Positions 31,960-42,416 of a stretch of DNA of 64,000 nucleotides are shown here, in pieces. Under the pieces are notes generated by a model. That model was not told the DNA's origin. It was given only the letters and a program-made list of their open reading frames with translations, and did no database searches. Origin of the DNA: Pseudopyrenochaeta lycopersici (Eukaryota; Ascomycota; Dothideomycetes; Pleosporales; Pseudopyrenochaetaceae); contig NHZP01000003.1 of the NCBI GenBank assembly GCA_003313425.1, positions 2,254,094 through 2,318,093 of the forward strand. The letters run 5' to 3'. The position numbers and the translations under genes are program-made. How positions within the stretch are numbered: the first letter of the stretch is position 1; the number at the start of each line of letters is the position of its first letter.

Positions 31960-33870
31960 ATTCCTCACACTGCCGACAGCAGCGCCGACTGCGCATCCGA
32001 GAAGATTCGTACGCGGGAGGCCAGCACTGGCGACCCTGCTTCGTCCATCGCAGTGCACGATAGGTCCCAAGGCCAGTTGGCCGCCTCGCTGATCGCCAAT
32101 AGCTCCGTGAGATGTGCGTCCGCCTGATCTAAGCTGGCCACTGTCCTCGAGATGGATGCCCCGGACGGTGTTGCATATATGCCAATGCCCGCTCGTCCGT
32201 TCCGCACCGATGCGTCTGCGAAGATGTCCACCCTGTCCTGGCCTGTTGTCTTCGATAATGTCTTACGCCTGTTCTTCACCCTCGCAGAGTACCACCTCGG
32301 GCCTGGCTACCCACAGCGGGCACGCATACGGTTTGACCTCCATCACATCGTCTATTCGGACCTCCTCGCACATCTCTGCCGTTCGCATCAGCGGTGACCG
32401 GTGCTTCGTGCAGAGCCGCTGTCGCTTGAGCATCCAGTGGGGATGCGACTGGCCGAGCTTATGGAGCGACACCCGGAACGCAATCGTCTGATTGCGCAGT
32501 CTCTGCTCCATGGGGACCAGACCTGCTTCCACCTCCGCAATCGCGCCCGCGACCGTGCGGAATCCCCTGATGACCGCCTGCGCTGTGATCCTCTGCGCCT
32601 GCATGAGGAGCTGCTTCATTTCGTGCGTCGCGATCGGGTACCACACAGGCGACGCATAGTCCGCCACCGGCAGCACTGCGCTCTTCGCCAGTTGCTTGAC
32701 TGTCTTGGGCCGGAGCCCTTTCAGTCTGCGCAGCGCCAGTGCAACCTTTATCGCCTTGCCGGCCTTATTAGCCAGGTGTGCCTTGAACCGGAGCTCCTTG
32801 TCGAGCGTCACTCCAAGGAGCTTGACCTCGTCTGTCGGCATGATATCCTTCTCTTTAAATCGTAGCGCTGTCGTGCTTTCCCGGGCTGCTCCTTTGTATC
32901 TCGTGAGGTAGATAAAGGATGTCTTCTTTGCATCGAATACAGCTCCACTAGCGAGCTCCCACTTCTCCAGCATCGGCACCACCTCATTCTAGAGAATACG
33001 CGTGTTTCCCTCTGCTGATGGCCCCGTCACCCATGCCGAATAGTCGTCGACGAAGGCCATCGAGCTGCCGTTCTTAGGCGCGCTCTGTACCAGGTCCGCG
33101 TTGAAGAAGTGGAATAGGATGGGAGCGAGCGCCGACCCTTGAGTTGTTTCTGAACAGCATGTGACGAGGTGGCGTATATGCCTATAGGCAAATACAGTTG
33201 GAATGTGGTAGCAGGCTTAATTGTAAAGACTAGCCATCTAGGTGTTCTTATATAGACAATAGACCTGGTTGCCTACTAGGCAGCTATAGGCAGCCACACG
33301 TGATCATGGGATTCAACTGTATTTGCCTATAGGCATATACGCCACCTCGTCACGTGCTGTTCAGAAACAACTCCCTGGGGTAGCCGTGCCTGCGGTAGGT
33401 CCATTATCTCCGTAGTATCGCCATTCACTACCACTGACGCTTTTCGTTGGCTGCAGAAGTTAACGATCCAGTCCACTAATCGGCCAGGGATTCTCCTGTC
33501 CTGTAGTCTTCTGGCAAGCACAGTAACATCAACGCCATTGTAAGCGCCCTTTACATCGAAACTAACTAAGCTCAGAACTCTTCTGTCCCTCCAGGCTTGG
33601 AAGACGCTTTCTTGGAGAATAGCCAAGGCTCGATCTTCCTTTTCTTGCCCCAAAATGGCTCTTCGGAAGCAGACGATGCGTCTCCGCTAGGAACGACAAT
33701 CTTTCTGCTACCACTGCTTCTAGGTTCTTCCCCAAGGTAGCGAGGAGGGAGATAGGTCGGTATGCCTTTGCTACCGTATAGTCCGATTTGTTTGGCTTCC
33801 GCAGAGGCACAATCTTCGCAATCTTCCATGTCCTAGGGAGTGTATATATATTGGTCTGTGGCAAGGGTGT
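31960..33870 (-). pseudogene. LINE (Tad1/I-like) RT and RNase H fragment
   Basis: Non-LTR retrotransposon, minus strand, both ends missing. 33864-33562 carries the early RT block (TWKIAKIVPLRKPNKSDYT, YRPISLLATLGK). 33653-33380 reads SFDVKGAYNGV (catalytic Asp) up to LPQ at 33380. After the MITE it continues with SALAPILFHFFNADLV-like text and FVDD (about 33045-33030). 32982-32263 gives the thumb region, with an in-frame TAG near 32990. 32279-31965 gives RNase H (DIFADASVRNGRAG, HLTELLAI, RIFSDAQSAL). Base composition is normal. No poly(A) end is visible. Confidence 0.8.
33141..33373. mobile_element. MITE with ~58-bp terminal inverted repeats in the LINE
   Basis: 233 bp. The left arm GAGTTGTTTCTGAACAGC... 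and the right arm (reverse complement) GAGTTGTTTCTGAACAGC... match over about 58 bp with very few differences and contain the internal palindrome GCCTATAGGC. It splits the LINE RT at the GLPQG motif. The target duplication is not clear (CCCTT left, CCTGG right). No coding capacity. Confidence 0.85.
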
Positions 33871-33889
33871 GTTTGAGAGTGGCTCATCA

Positions 33890-34457
33890 CTGTTTGTGAT
33901 GAGCCGTCACACCACGTGATCTGGGATCCAACTAAAACGGGGGGACAAATCTCACTAGCCACTTTCACTTTGCACGTCCTGCACTCGATCAACGTGTGGC
34001 GAGGCTCAACGTTATATTGGCTAATCTTATCACGTAGGAGATCAAAGTAGAGGGTATACTTTGCTCCTGAATCAGCCTGGTGGCGCGATCGATCGATCCC
34101 AGTTGCCCACTTTGAGATGAGCTCAGCCTTATGATTCTCGACGTAGCGATCAACCCAGTGTACGCCAAGCTCTTTTTTTTTAGCAATCTGTGAGCCAAAG
34201 CGTTGTATCATAGGCCTAGTAGGGGGTAAGCCTTGCTTTTTAAGGCGTTCAATGTAGCGTAGGAGCTCCTGCTCTTGGTAGGGGTGGAGAGCCTGATGAT
34301 TTTCTGCCTTGGTGTTGCGTGAGGCTGAGACGCCTTGGTGTCTCCGCGCGAGCGTTGTACGATTACAACGATACTTTTTTGCAATTTCTCGATAACTTAA
34401 TTTTTCTCCAGGCTTCAACAATTCTATAGCTGCAATAGCAGCCTCAATTGAGCTCAT
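33890..34457 (-). pseudogene. pogo/Fot1-type transposase, N-terminal half
   Basis: Starts MSSIEAAIAAIELLKPGEKL, with the psq-type helix-turn-helix (REIAKKYRCNRTTLARRHQG). A CENP-B/Tc5-type DNA-binding domain follows (QEQELLRYIERL, GLPPTRPMIQRF, VHWVDRYVENH, SKWATGIDR) up to QYNVEPRH. The family then normally has a catalytic domain, but the frame passes into unrelated sequence near 33990 and the DDE domain is missing. A hairpin (GGCTCATCAC/GTGATGAGCC, 33881-33910) lies at the left border. The ATG overlaps the last codons of the receptor gene. Inactive. Confidence 0.8.
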
Positions 34458-36139
34458 ATTGGTGGAGTTATCTCATGTTGAAGTTTTGTGGTTGCCAGGG
34501 AGGGGTGGCTCGCTACGCCTGGCTCGTTACGCCGTCCACCTCGGTAGCGCGGAAGAAACTTTGTTACTAGTACTGTAACTCCTCTTGCATGACTGTCTCG
34601 CCGAAGACTTGCTTGACTTGGGTACTCCAGCATCTCAGTTTGTTCAGCGCTTCGCTCGCGTTGCTCTTCGCGGAAAGGCGGCCGCGTTACTGCCTCACCA
34701 GATTCGGAGTAATTGCTCATTGAAGATTCGACGAGGCTGGAGTCGCTGCGCATATTGTGATGGGTATGAGGTGTCATAGAATTATGGGACCTGAGGCTTC
34801 TCATGAAGCTTTGCCTGCCTTCCGTCTTGTTCCTGCTATTATTGGTGTCCAGTGATACGTTGATCCAAGACCATGACTTGCGCCGCTCCCGCTGCGATGT
34901 TCGGTTGCTTCGACTCCGCGATGAGATATGCAAGAGAAACTCGTTCACCCTCACCGCCAGGAGCCTGATGAGTATACGGATAGACGGGAGCGATACGCAA
35001 GCGAAGCCAGCGGCGAGTTCGAGCTCCGTCCATACAGTGAGAGGAACGTAGTCCCACGTTGGGTCGATCGAGATCTTGAAGGCAAGAAGTGTTTGGAGCC
35101 GAATAATTGTGGCTATACAGCCAAACGTTCCAATCGTGAACATCAAACCAACAGCAATTTTGCGATATCTCTTCATCTGCAAATTCCGGATAAATACTAA
35201 GGGCAGTATCAGCAACATGATGTCCTGCACGAGAGCGCTGGCTGAAGTCGCATAAGCGAGTGCCTGAATATCCATGCATTTGCCTTTGATGTTCTGATTC
35301 CAGAACGACTGGACTGGTGTGCAGGCGAACGTCGTGAGGAAGAAGATGACAAGGCTGTTCACGATGATGTAGGCAAGTATTATGTACGCGGAGATCTCGA
35401 AGCGTCGCGTCTTAAAAATTTCGAGGTAGAATAGGATTAGCGAGACTTTAATCATGCCGAGGACTATCACGTAGGTTGACCAGGAGATGAAAACTATCTA
35501 CATTAGTATAGGAGCATACAAGAGGGATCCGTGGCTTACAAAAGCGTAAGATGGGAAGTAGCGTGCCGTCTTCGAGGTTCCACAAATGGTTCCCGAACCC
35601 CATCTTCGTCATAGCAAGAACGCAACCGAGGGGGACGGCGACCAAAAGGAGAGCTGCGATCACGATCCAATCATCCAGCGCTAGGCGTTTCGATACCAGC
35701 TTTCCGGCTATTCTCAGAGTAACGAAGAGAAATGCCATGGAGTACACGATGCCGGTGTACAGGAACACTTCCTTTCTTTTCGACTCTTCTGAGAGATGAC
35801 AAATATCCGCCTGCACCCTCGCTGTGCCCAGGTTGTCCGCCATGGTGCAGTTGGCGAGCATGCACGCGGCCAGCGTCTGCACAAGCCCGTCATTGTTGCA
35901 TACGCAATCGAAGTCCTCCAAGCCGCATCCGCTTGTCGGCACAGTAAGAAATAGGCATTGTATCTAAGTAGTAATTAGCGAAAAAGGCCTCGTCACCTGC
36001 GGGCATGATTTCTTCGACTTACGCCACAAGGTGGGATCTCTGCGAGACCTAGCTGGCGAGACTCCAAATTCGACCCCAGGGCCCTAGCGTTAAAAAATGT
36101 CATCAAAAACAGGACTGTGATGAGCGCACGACTACCCAT
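34454..36139 (-). CDS. CFEM-domain PTH11-type GPCR (3 exons)
   Basis: Spliced model: exon 1 36139-36023, exon 2 35963-35540, exon 3 35493-34454, giving about 526 residues. The start is an ATG opening a signal peptide (MGSRALITVLFLMTFFNARA). Joining exon 1 (IPPCG) to exon 2 (IQCLF) completes the eight-cysteine CFEM domain (PPC, IQC, SGC, FDC, VC, AAC, ANC, DIC). Seven membrane segments follow, with the RLALDDW motif and the FGNHLW block typical of Pezizomycotina PTH11-like receptors. The long basic/serine-rich C-terminal tail is cytoplasmic. Such receptors sense surface or host cues. Confident for family, inferred for role. The gene shows no RIP. Confidence 0.85.
35494..35539 (-). other. Receptor gene intron 2 (46 bp)
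   Basis: GTAAGC...GATAG on minus with branch-point-like ACTAAT. Splicing joins LRF to FISWSTYVIV and restores the long 3' frame; without it the frame stops within 20 codons. Confidence 0.7.
35964..36022 (-). other. Receptor gene intron 1 (59 bp)
   Basis: GTAAGT...CTTAG on minus, with GCTAATTAC as likely branch point. It falls inside the CFEM domain between cysteines 1 and 2, and removing it supplies cysteine 2. Confidence 0.75.
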
Positions 36140-36577
36140 GGTTGCAAAGGGCTCCCTCCGTACACGAAAAGGAACATGCCGAGTACTGTTTGCGGTTGGG
36201 ACATCCCGTGGAGAAAAGGCATTTTCCATAGCCTCATTCGTCGAGTTCCCGATCGGTATGGTTTCTACTTCCTCGATTTTGACCCGGGGTGGAGAAAGCT
36301 CGTGTATGAAAAATGGCTGTCTAGGTAGGAAGTCGTAGGTCCCCTGGCTTTCTTTGGCCAAGTCGATGCCGAAGAAATTCCAACCATCAGCACGGTGCGT
36401 CCGTTGGACTCCAGTACAGTTGTTCAAAGAGGAGGCTTGGTCAGTGTTTCCCTCTACCCATGCATCCTTGCACTTAAACGCGTTGGGGCCGGTTATGACG
36501 GGCCAGCGATCTAAATCGATGTCCAGCGTCTCCAAATCCTGAGGATTAGCGAGTCTTCTACTCTCGGGTTTGGACAT
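36140..36577 (-). other. In-frame open 5' extension of the receptor gene
   Basis: The receptor frame stays open for 146 codons upstream to an ATG at 36577 (MSKPESRRLANPQDLETLD...). The text looks coding-like (several Trp, Cys and Asn-Cys-Thr) but matches nothing I recognise. If translated together with the receptor it would bury the signal peptide. It could be a 5' UTR open by chance, an unrecognised exon, or the remains of a neighbouring gene. Confidence 0.35.
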
Positions 36578-37777
36578 GTTGAGTGATTGGGGAGAGAATG
36601 ATATAATATGTTAAAGTAGGGAATTGAGATGCTGATGTATCCAAAGTAAAGAACGAATAGTTATGCTCTGTTCATCTCGGAGACAATGTCCCCCTCTTGA
36701 TATACAAACCAAACTCAACAATCCTTCTGGCAGACGTGACCTCACCTTTTTAGCTTCAAGGTTGCATAATAGGACTACTGTTGGGTTTAATCATTTGGGA
36801 CCAATGCTTTGCCAGCACTGCAAAGCGTTCTTCAAGCTGAGCGTCGCTTATGGCAACCGCGCATCCACTGAAGCCAGACAAAGACAACCAGATCAAGTCA
36901 GCCGTACGGGCTGTAAAAGCCAGCTGAGCCTAAAGTATAAATGATCAAGGATAATTCAGCCGTTGTGAGTCCCTGCGTTTTTAGTTGCTCACCTGCAGCT
37001 GCGAGCCACCTTAGCTTCCTTAGGCCAACCCGATAATGATCTGTGCAAGCATTTTGTCACTGTCAATCGTGGCATGATAGTGCACTATCCTAGGAACTCT
37101 ATTTGAATGTCAGCAGATCCACATTACGTAGAAGTACTGGCGAAGCTATGGATCCGGCGGTCATCACGACGAGCCCCGCTTGGCACGATCATGTAGTGAC
37201 TGGCGACACGCAAGCGAAATCGTCCGACCCTTCTACTCTCACGATCTACTATGGTATCAGGCATAAATAGTATAGGTAGTCGATACATATAGCGGTAAAA
37301 GCGGAATAAGGAAAAGCTGTTACCGTAGATCTTACACCAATCAACCAAGTCCAGCGTGCTTATTCTTCTCAGATTCTGCCCCGTGCACCGTTAATAACGG
37401 CTAAGTAGGGTATTTTGACACACCAGCCACCGCGCGGTCCACCTACACTACTTATGCCTGATACCACAGTAGACGTATCCAGCCATCAATAAGAGGGACA
37501 ATCCTCTCAGTAGCTCTCCTTATTAATACTCTTCCACTCCTTCTCCCAGAATAGACAAGGCCCTTTAATGTACTTAGTGAATGAGAGCAAATAGCTCCAG
37601 CCGGACTAGGATCAATACGGAAACGATCGTGGGAACACTGGGAAGGATTCACCAGGCAGTATGCAGGCTACATTCGCCGAGGGCTATCAAGACATGGCTG
37701 CAGGGTGAGTGCAGGCCATAAGCGTTCGCCAGAGCATTGTAGCTCGAGATAAAACGTTTCTGTCCAGCGGCTAACGT
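36578..37777. other. Intergenic, no gene recognised
   Basis: Normal composition. Short open frames (for example 36663-36944 plus, 37452-37652 minus) have no recognisable features. The part near 36580-36660 is the likely promoter side of the receptor gene. Confidence 0.4.
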
Positions 37778-39045
37778 CAGACATGTCGACAATCAAGCCG
37801 ATCAAGCCTCGGCTTCAAACTTGGCTTGAGGCTTGTTCTAGTATTGCAAACTTGACTTGTTCGGCTTAGTAGCTTGATAGTGGCTTGATAGTTTGGTGTA
37901 TTGTAGATTGCTTGCCCATATAAATTGCTCGCTGTCCTGATCCCAATCGCATAAACCGTACATAGCCTCTATCTCAGCATCAGCTATTGTTGCCCTAGTA
38001 GCACTGTTACCTTGATCTGAGCCAGCTTTACGCCACCGTCTAACGCACTGTATAGCAGCTAGTAACTGAGGTTTGATTGATCGCCTTCGGGGTTCAAGAA
38101 GGTCGCCAAGTTCACTAAACATACGCTCGCACTCACAACTTAAAGCTGGTATAGAGAGGACGTCAATCGCTAGCTTGCTAAGGTTAGGGTAGCAACTGCG
38201 CAGCCCTAACCAGTATTTTATTGGGAACTTGGCGTGATCATAGTCCTTCTCCACCCTTAGCTCGCATTTCTTCCACCTCTCGAACTCATCTAGTTCGCCC
38301 ACGTTATTGGTGACGCTGGTGCTGGGGTCGATGACGCTATCGATAGCGTCGTCCATGTCGCTAGAGATGACCTTTGGCCGCTTTGCTGAGTGCGGCAGGA
38401 TGTTGTAATCAGCCCATAGCGCGTGGAACGCGCGGTTGTTTGCCTTCAGCCACTGTAGCTTGTCACTCCATGAGGTGTCGCAGTATGGCTTATAGTATGG
38501 ATGGAGTATCGTGGCCGCGTAGTATGCTGGAGAGAGGTTGAGCTTAGAGTAGTACTTGCTGGCTTTTGCCCAGGCGGCTCTAAGGTTAATTGCTAGATGA
38601 TCTTCAGGGGCCTCGTTATGCGCGTTATAGTCAACCGCCTCGTAATACTTGACGCGCTGCTCGTAGTAAGTTAATATATACTCAAATACTGGGATAATGT
38701 CAGCTATAGAGCCATAGCGACCGCTTCTGCCGCGACCTTCAAGACGCTTTGTTGCTGACTTCAGCGGCTTCAGCACATCTATATATTCGGTAACTACTGC
38801 CCAATCAGCAGCTGTTAGTCCGTCAGACCGCATCCACGGCTGCACGTCGGGCAGTTTGTTGCCTCTGCTTATCGCGTACGTGTCTTCGTCTCGCACGCGT
38901 CGTATATGGTGGTTGGCGTATGCGTTAACAGCCGACTGCAGTTTGACAGCACGTTCAAAAGCGGAGTGGTACGAGTTCCAGCGCGTAACAACTGGCTTGA
39001 CTGGTTCAAGTATTTTGCGATCCTCAGCGGTGTTGACAGGTCTAG
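37778..39045 (-). pseudogene. hAT transposase, C-terminal half
   Basis: An open minus frame from about 39042 to 37838 (no ATG at its head) gives TRWNSYHSAFERA, a middle region (YGSIADIIPVFEYILTYYEQ), and the hAT dimerisation domain (YPNLSKLAIDVLSIPALSCE then RMFSELGDLLEPRRRSI). The N-terminal BED finger and catalytic start are missing. The left border at 37778 (CAGACATGTCGACAATCAAG) resembles the terminal repeat at 39559 and 39755, and GATCAAGCC-type subterminal repeats flank both sides, as is usual in hAT elements. Not RIP-mutated. Confidence 0.8.
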
Positions 39046-39342
39046 AAAGTACGGTGATATCTGATCGGAGAGACCGAAATTTTAGACTTTCGGTGAGACC
39101 GAGAAGATCGGATTGACCGTCGGCCAGACCGAAGAGCTGAAGTTGAGACCGCAGATATAAAGACTAGGCTGCGCTCTAAAGAAAGAGATAGAGATAACTC
39201 ACAAATAGAGATAATTCAAAGTCTATTGAGAATTGCATCACATGTGCCACGTATCTGAGTACTCATACCAACAATTTGAACCTTACTTTACAGCACAAGT
39301 ACATAGTCAATATATTATTTTTATGTGCGCATCTTTCTCAGC

Positions 39343-39600
39343 ATGTCCAGAAGTGGTATTCTGAATATCAGTACCCCTAAAAAAGCTCGCATACGTGGCA
39401 CTGCTGACTTCAATGACGCAATGGGCATCCCATACTATCATACCGACTTATTTAAGTTCTACGGCGTCTCAAAACAGCAGGGCTGGGCTATACACAAGGA
39501 GGGAAGAGAAGAGGAGGTTCCAGATAATCTAGCAGAGATGGCTTTTGACAGAACTCACCAGACTTGCCAACAAGCAAGCGGCTTGCAAGCACTTGCTTGA
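39343..39600 (+). pseudogene. Small HTH-like transposon ORF fragment
   Basis: Reads MSRSGILNISTPKKARIRGT..., then FYGVSKQQGWAI. The pattern TPxKARI.G..F..A.GI......F..FGVS...GW is known from short helix-turn-helix ORFs accompanying fungal DNA transposons. An upstream in-frame ATG lies at 39325. The 3' end runs into a hAT-like repeat (39559 onward), so it is probably truncated. Confidence 0.35.
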
Positions 39601-39755
39601 TCGGCTTGATTATATAATCGTTCCATCAAGTCAAGTCTTTGAATGAGGATTTTGGTGTCAAGCCAAGCTACGATGCAAGGCTTGCTTGATCGGCTTGGTC
39701 GGCTTGATGTTTTAGAGCCGGTGCTGTATTCTTGGCTTGCTTGTTGGCAACTCTG
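39559..39755. mobile_element. hAT-related MITE or terminal repeat pair
   Basis: 197 bp bounded by inverted repeats CAGACTTGCCAACAAGCAAG (left) and CAGAGTTGCCAACAAGCAAG (right, reverse complement), full of GCTTGATCGGCTTG subterminal repeats. The left end of the hAT fragment at 37778 carries a similar terminus, so the right repeat could instead be the other end of that element. No clear 8-bp duplication. Confidence 0.55.
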
Positions 39756-39849
39756 CTCGCATTGTAGTAACTAACTCAAGTGACCAAACACCACAGCTAC
39801 AGCTAAGATAAAGGTACCTCAGAGGAACCACACTTCGACCATACTCACG

Positions 39850-40161
39850 TTGACAAGAATGAATACCCCATGGAGAACCAAGAAGCTCGATGCCGTTCTC
39901 CCCATTGTGTCTCAAGCTTATTCAGAGTTCTCCAAACCACCGAACATCAACATCGAAAATTTTGTAGGCTTTGTGAAAGTTCCTGTGGGCTTGGCTGGGC
40001 CTCTGCGGATTCAGGCGGCTGAAGAGACGGACGACAATTTCTTCGCTCCGCTGGCTAAGGCAAGATGCTGCATGTCAGTTCGCCGCCACTCAATAATCGA
40101 GAGACGCATCTCTACGATATCGCGAAGTGACTCCGGGCTGATCGTCTTGCGTGAACTGTAA
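39850..40161 (+). pseudogene. HMG-CoA-reductase-like fragment
   Basis: About 70 residues resemble the start of the HMG-CoA reductase catalytic domain: INIENFVGFVKVPVGLAGPL, then FFAPLA, where the family has the ENxxGxxxxPxGxAGPL and P(M/L)ATTE blocks. Similarity ends at LAKARCC and the rest of the enzyme (substrate and NADPH sites) is absent. It starts 95 bp after the hAT-type terminus. Not RIP-mutated. It may be a gene fragment picked up or stranded by transposon activity. Confidence 0.5.
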
Positions 40162-40419
40162 ATGTGAGCGGACGATGAATGGAATCGTACCGAGAAAGGG
40201 AGTCCACTGCCTGTAAGATGCCTATCAAAGTGGTGGTTGCTCTTTCAGACCCATGTATCACGCTAGCAAGGGATGGCCGCCACCATTGATGACCGCGCTA
40301 GAAATCACGCTGGCAGCGACTGTGTGGGATAGCCATGAGCCAGTCCACGATAGATGGTAGGTCAACTGTGATGATACTCTTCAGCGGTTACGCTTGGCAC
40401 AACTGCAATGCCATTGCCC
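40162..40419. other. No gene recognised
   Basis: Normal composition. No frame or repeat that I can support. Confidence 0.3.
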
Positions 40420-40600
40420 GTATGCTGTACCGATAACAGCGCCGACTGCGAAGTCCGAGAAGATCGCATGCTGGCTGCTAGTGTTGGGAAGCTTTTCTCG
40501 CCGAGAGCTATACACGGCGGATCCTGTAGTTGGTTGGCGGCCTCGCTGATGGCAAACAGTCCTGCAGTCTTGTTGAGGGTATGTTCCTTAAGTTACCATG
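40420..40600 (-). pseudogene. LINE RNase H fragment (second copy)
   Basis: Nucleotide similarity to 31975-32110: shared words include CAGCGCCGACTGCG, TCCGAGAAGAT and GGCCTCGCTGAT. It is a short, shifted remnant of the RNase H end of the same LINE family. Confidence 0.6.
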
Positions 40601-40629
40601 AGTATGGAGCGCATGATGAGCGAAGGTCT

Positions 40630-41300
40630 TCACAGGGAATGCAATGAGAAAGCGACAAAGTCCGGTAGGTATCGACAGAAGCATTGAGCCCACTCTTCAA
40701 AGTACGGAATTTGGTGCTCCTCGAGGTACTTTATGAGTGTTGGGTATGCTGAATAGTCTCTCAAAATGCTCCGCCATCCGCCATTGAACTGCTCCTCAGT
40801 CTCCTTGCCAACAAGGTCATGCCAGCGCTGTATGAAACCAGTACGGTCTTCTTCGATCTGGTCTTTCTCCGTGTCTGTATTCGCCCTACGAACATCCCAT
40901 GCCTTGATAGCTTGCGCTTGAACGTTCTGGTTGATGTGCCAAATGCAGAGCCGCTGGTGAACGTCCGGGTATAGAGCGCGGAGAGCTGCCTTTAGGGCAG
41001 CATCATGGTCAGTGACGAAGCGCCTAGGGACCACCTCTAGCCACTCGAACAGCTCCTTCATTGCTTGGATATGCCAGCCGTAGTGTGCGGGGTCCTCGCC
41101 AGCCATAAAGCCAAAGCAGCTATTATACACTTTCTTATGGCAGGTATCACCTACAGCATGCAGAGGGGCATGTCAAACTGGTTGTTCTCGTAGGTAGCCT
41201 TAATCTGGACGACGTCAGCCGTATACCAGCCGTGGTTATAGCTAAAGGGAAGGTGTTCCAGAACGTCTGCATGCAGGAGCCCCAGAAGTCCCTGTCAAGC
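40630..41300 (-). pseudogene. MULE transposase fragment
   Basis: 41130-40630 reads YNSCFGFMAGEDPAHYGWHI, then RRFVTDHDAALKAALRALYP and HQRLCIWHINQNVQAQAIK, the central part of a Mutator-like transposase (second catalytic Asp in VTDHD, then the CxxH block). Upstream, KATYENNQFDMPL is out of frame by a small insertion near 41165, and the first catalytic Asp is replaced (IKATY). The C-terminal zinc finger is absent. Inactive. Confidence 0.75.
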
Positions 41301-42291
41301 TGGATCACGCTAGTTGCGACCGTCCATCCGGCCCGGAGCTGGGGATGGCGGCGACAAGGCCTGCGGGCTTGGGTCTGATTGTTGGGGCACGGGAGGGGAT
41401 GCTGTCTTAGCCCTGGGCGCGCGTTCGCTGCATTTTCGCATCCCGCTGAGCGCACACCGTGGATCCGTAGTCTCTGCAGGCTGATCCTGTGCGTCGCTGC
41501 TTGATGGCCGCGACTGCTCGCTGAAACCCCAAGGGATGTGGCCTCCACCTTGCCTCCAAGCAGAGCTGCCAATGGCAGACTTTGAATCCACTTGCAGAAT
41601 TTTTCCTCGCGTTTACTCACATTCTATGAGCAGAGCCATCATGTAGAGAGAGCGACATCGCTAGCCCCGGCATATTCCGGTCGTCCTGTTGCGGAACTCG
41701 ATGGGCTGAGTGGCTAACGCAGACCGCGTTTGATTTGGCAATGACTCTTGGTTTAATATTGGGTCCACTTGCCTCGGGGTGTCTTGGAAAATCCGGTGTG
41801 CATGACTTGGAGCCTTGGCACAATGCCAACTGCCCCCTACACCGATCTGACACCGCCACAATTCCAGCAGTATGGGAAACTTCCATTGGCACGGACTCCA
41901 AGCACAATGTTGATTCAGCCTCCTTCATCGAACCGTTCTGTGGATGTCATTGTTCATTTGATGCTGATTTGAAGACTCAAAGCATACCAAAAATGCCGCA
42001 AACCTTATCGCAACACCGGCCTGATGCATAAGCAACCAGAATGTTTCCACACTTACGGCTACTACCCACTGCCAAGGAATACCTGGCTTTTCCAGTGTAG
42101 CAAGATTTGCCGACGCTCTCACAGGCATTTAACGTCCCGCACAGCGACTTGCATCTAGGCTCGCGGTTGGCAGTGATGGGTAGCCACGCTCTGAAACTGC
42201 AGTGTGGTTAATAAATCGACGGTTTGGCCGACCGATTCAATCAGTTTGACTGCGTTTGGGTCGGTTTGATATAGTGGATTTGGTGCAGCTA
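41301..42291. other. No gene recognised
   Basis: Normal composition. Overlapping open frames on both strands (41310-41620, 41617-41928, 41735-42031) lack motifs and look like chance. Parts near 41301-41620 may be scrambled MULE flank. Confidence 0.3.
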
Positions 42292-42416
42292 TTATCCCAT
42301 GCACTGCTACGGTGGCTGCCAGCGTAAGCGAACCAATCATGGCTTTGGCAGGCTAACCTAGCGAAATCATGATTGGCTGGAGTAAGCTGGCAGCCATCGT
42401 AGCAGTGCATGGGATA
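42292..42416. mobile_element. 125-bp MITE / long hairpin
   Basis: The arms TATCCCATGCACTGCTACGG and (reverse complement of the right end) TATCCCATGCACTGCTACGA continue for about 49 bp with a few mismatches, around a ~27-bp centre. The ends carry TA, in keeping with a Tc1/mariner-type MITE. Confidence 0.75.

Noticed and set aside
32114..32911. Plus-strand open frames (125, 154 and 71 codons)
   Set aside because: Antisense to the LINE RT and RNase H, whose motifs are on the minus strand.
37770..39763. 8-bp hAT target duplication (GCTAACGT against GCTCGCAT)
   Set aside because: Only five of eight positions agree and the element ends are not certain.
41310..42031. Several overlapping open frames on both strands
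   Set aside because: No motifs, no consistent coding signal and no likely introns linking them.
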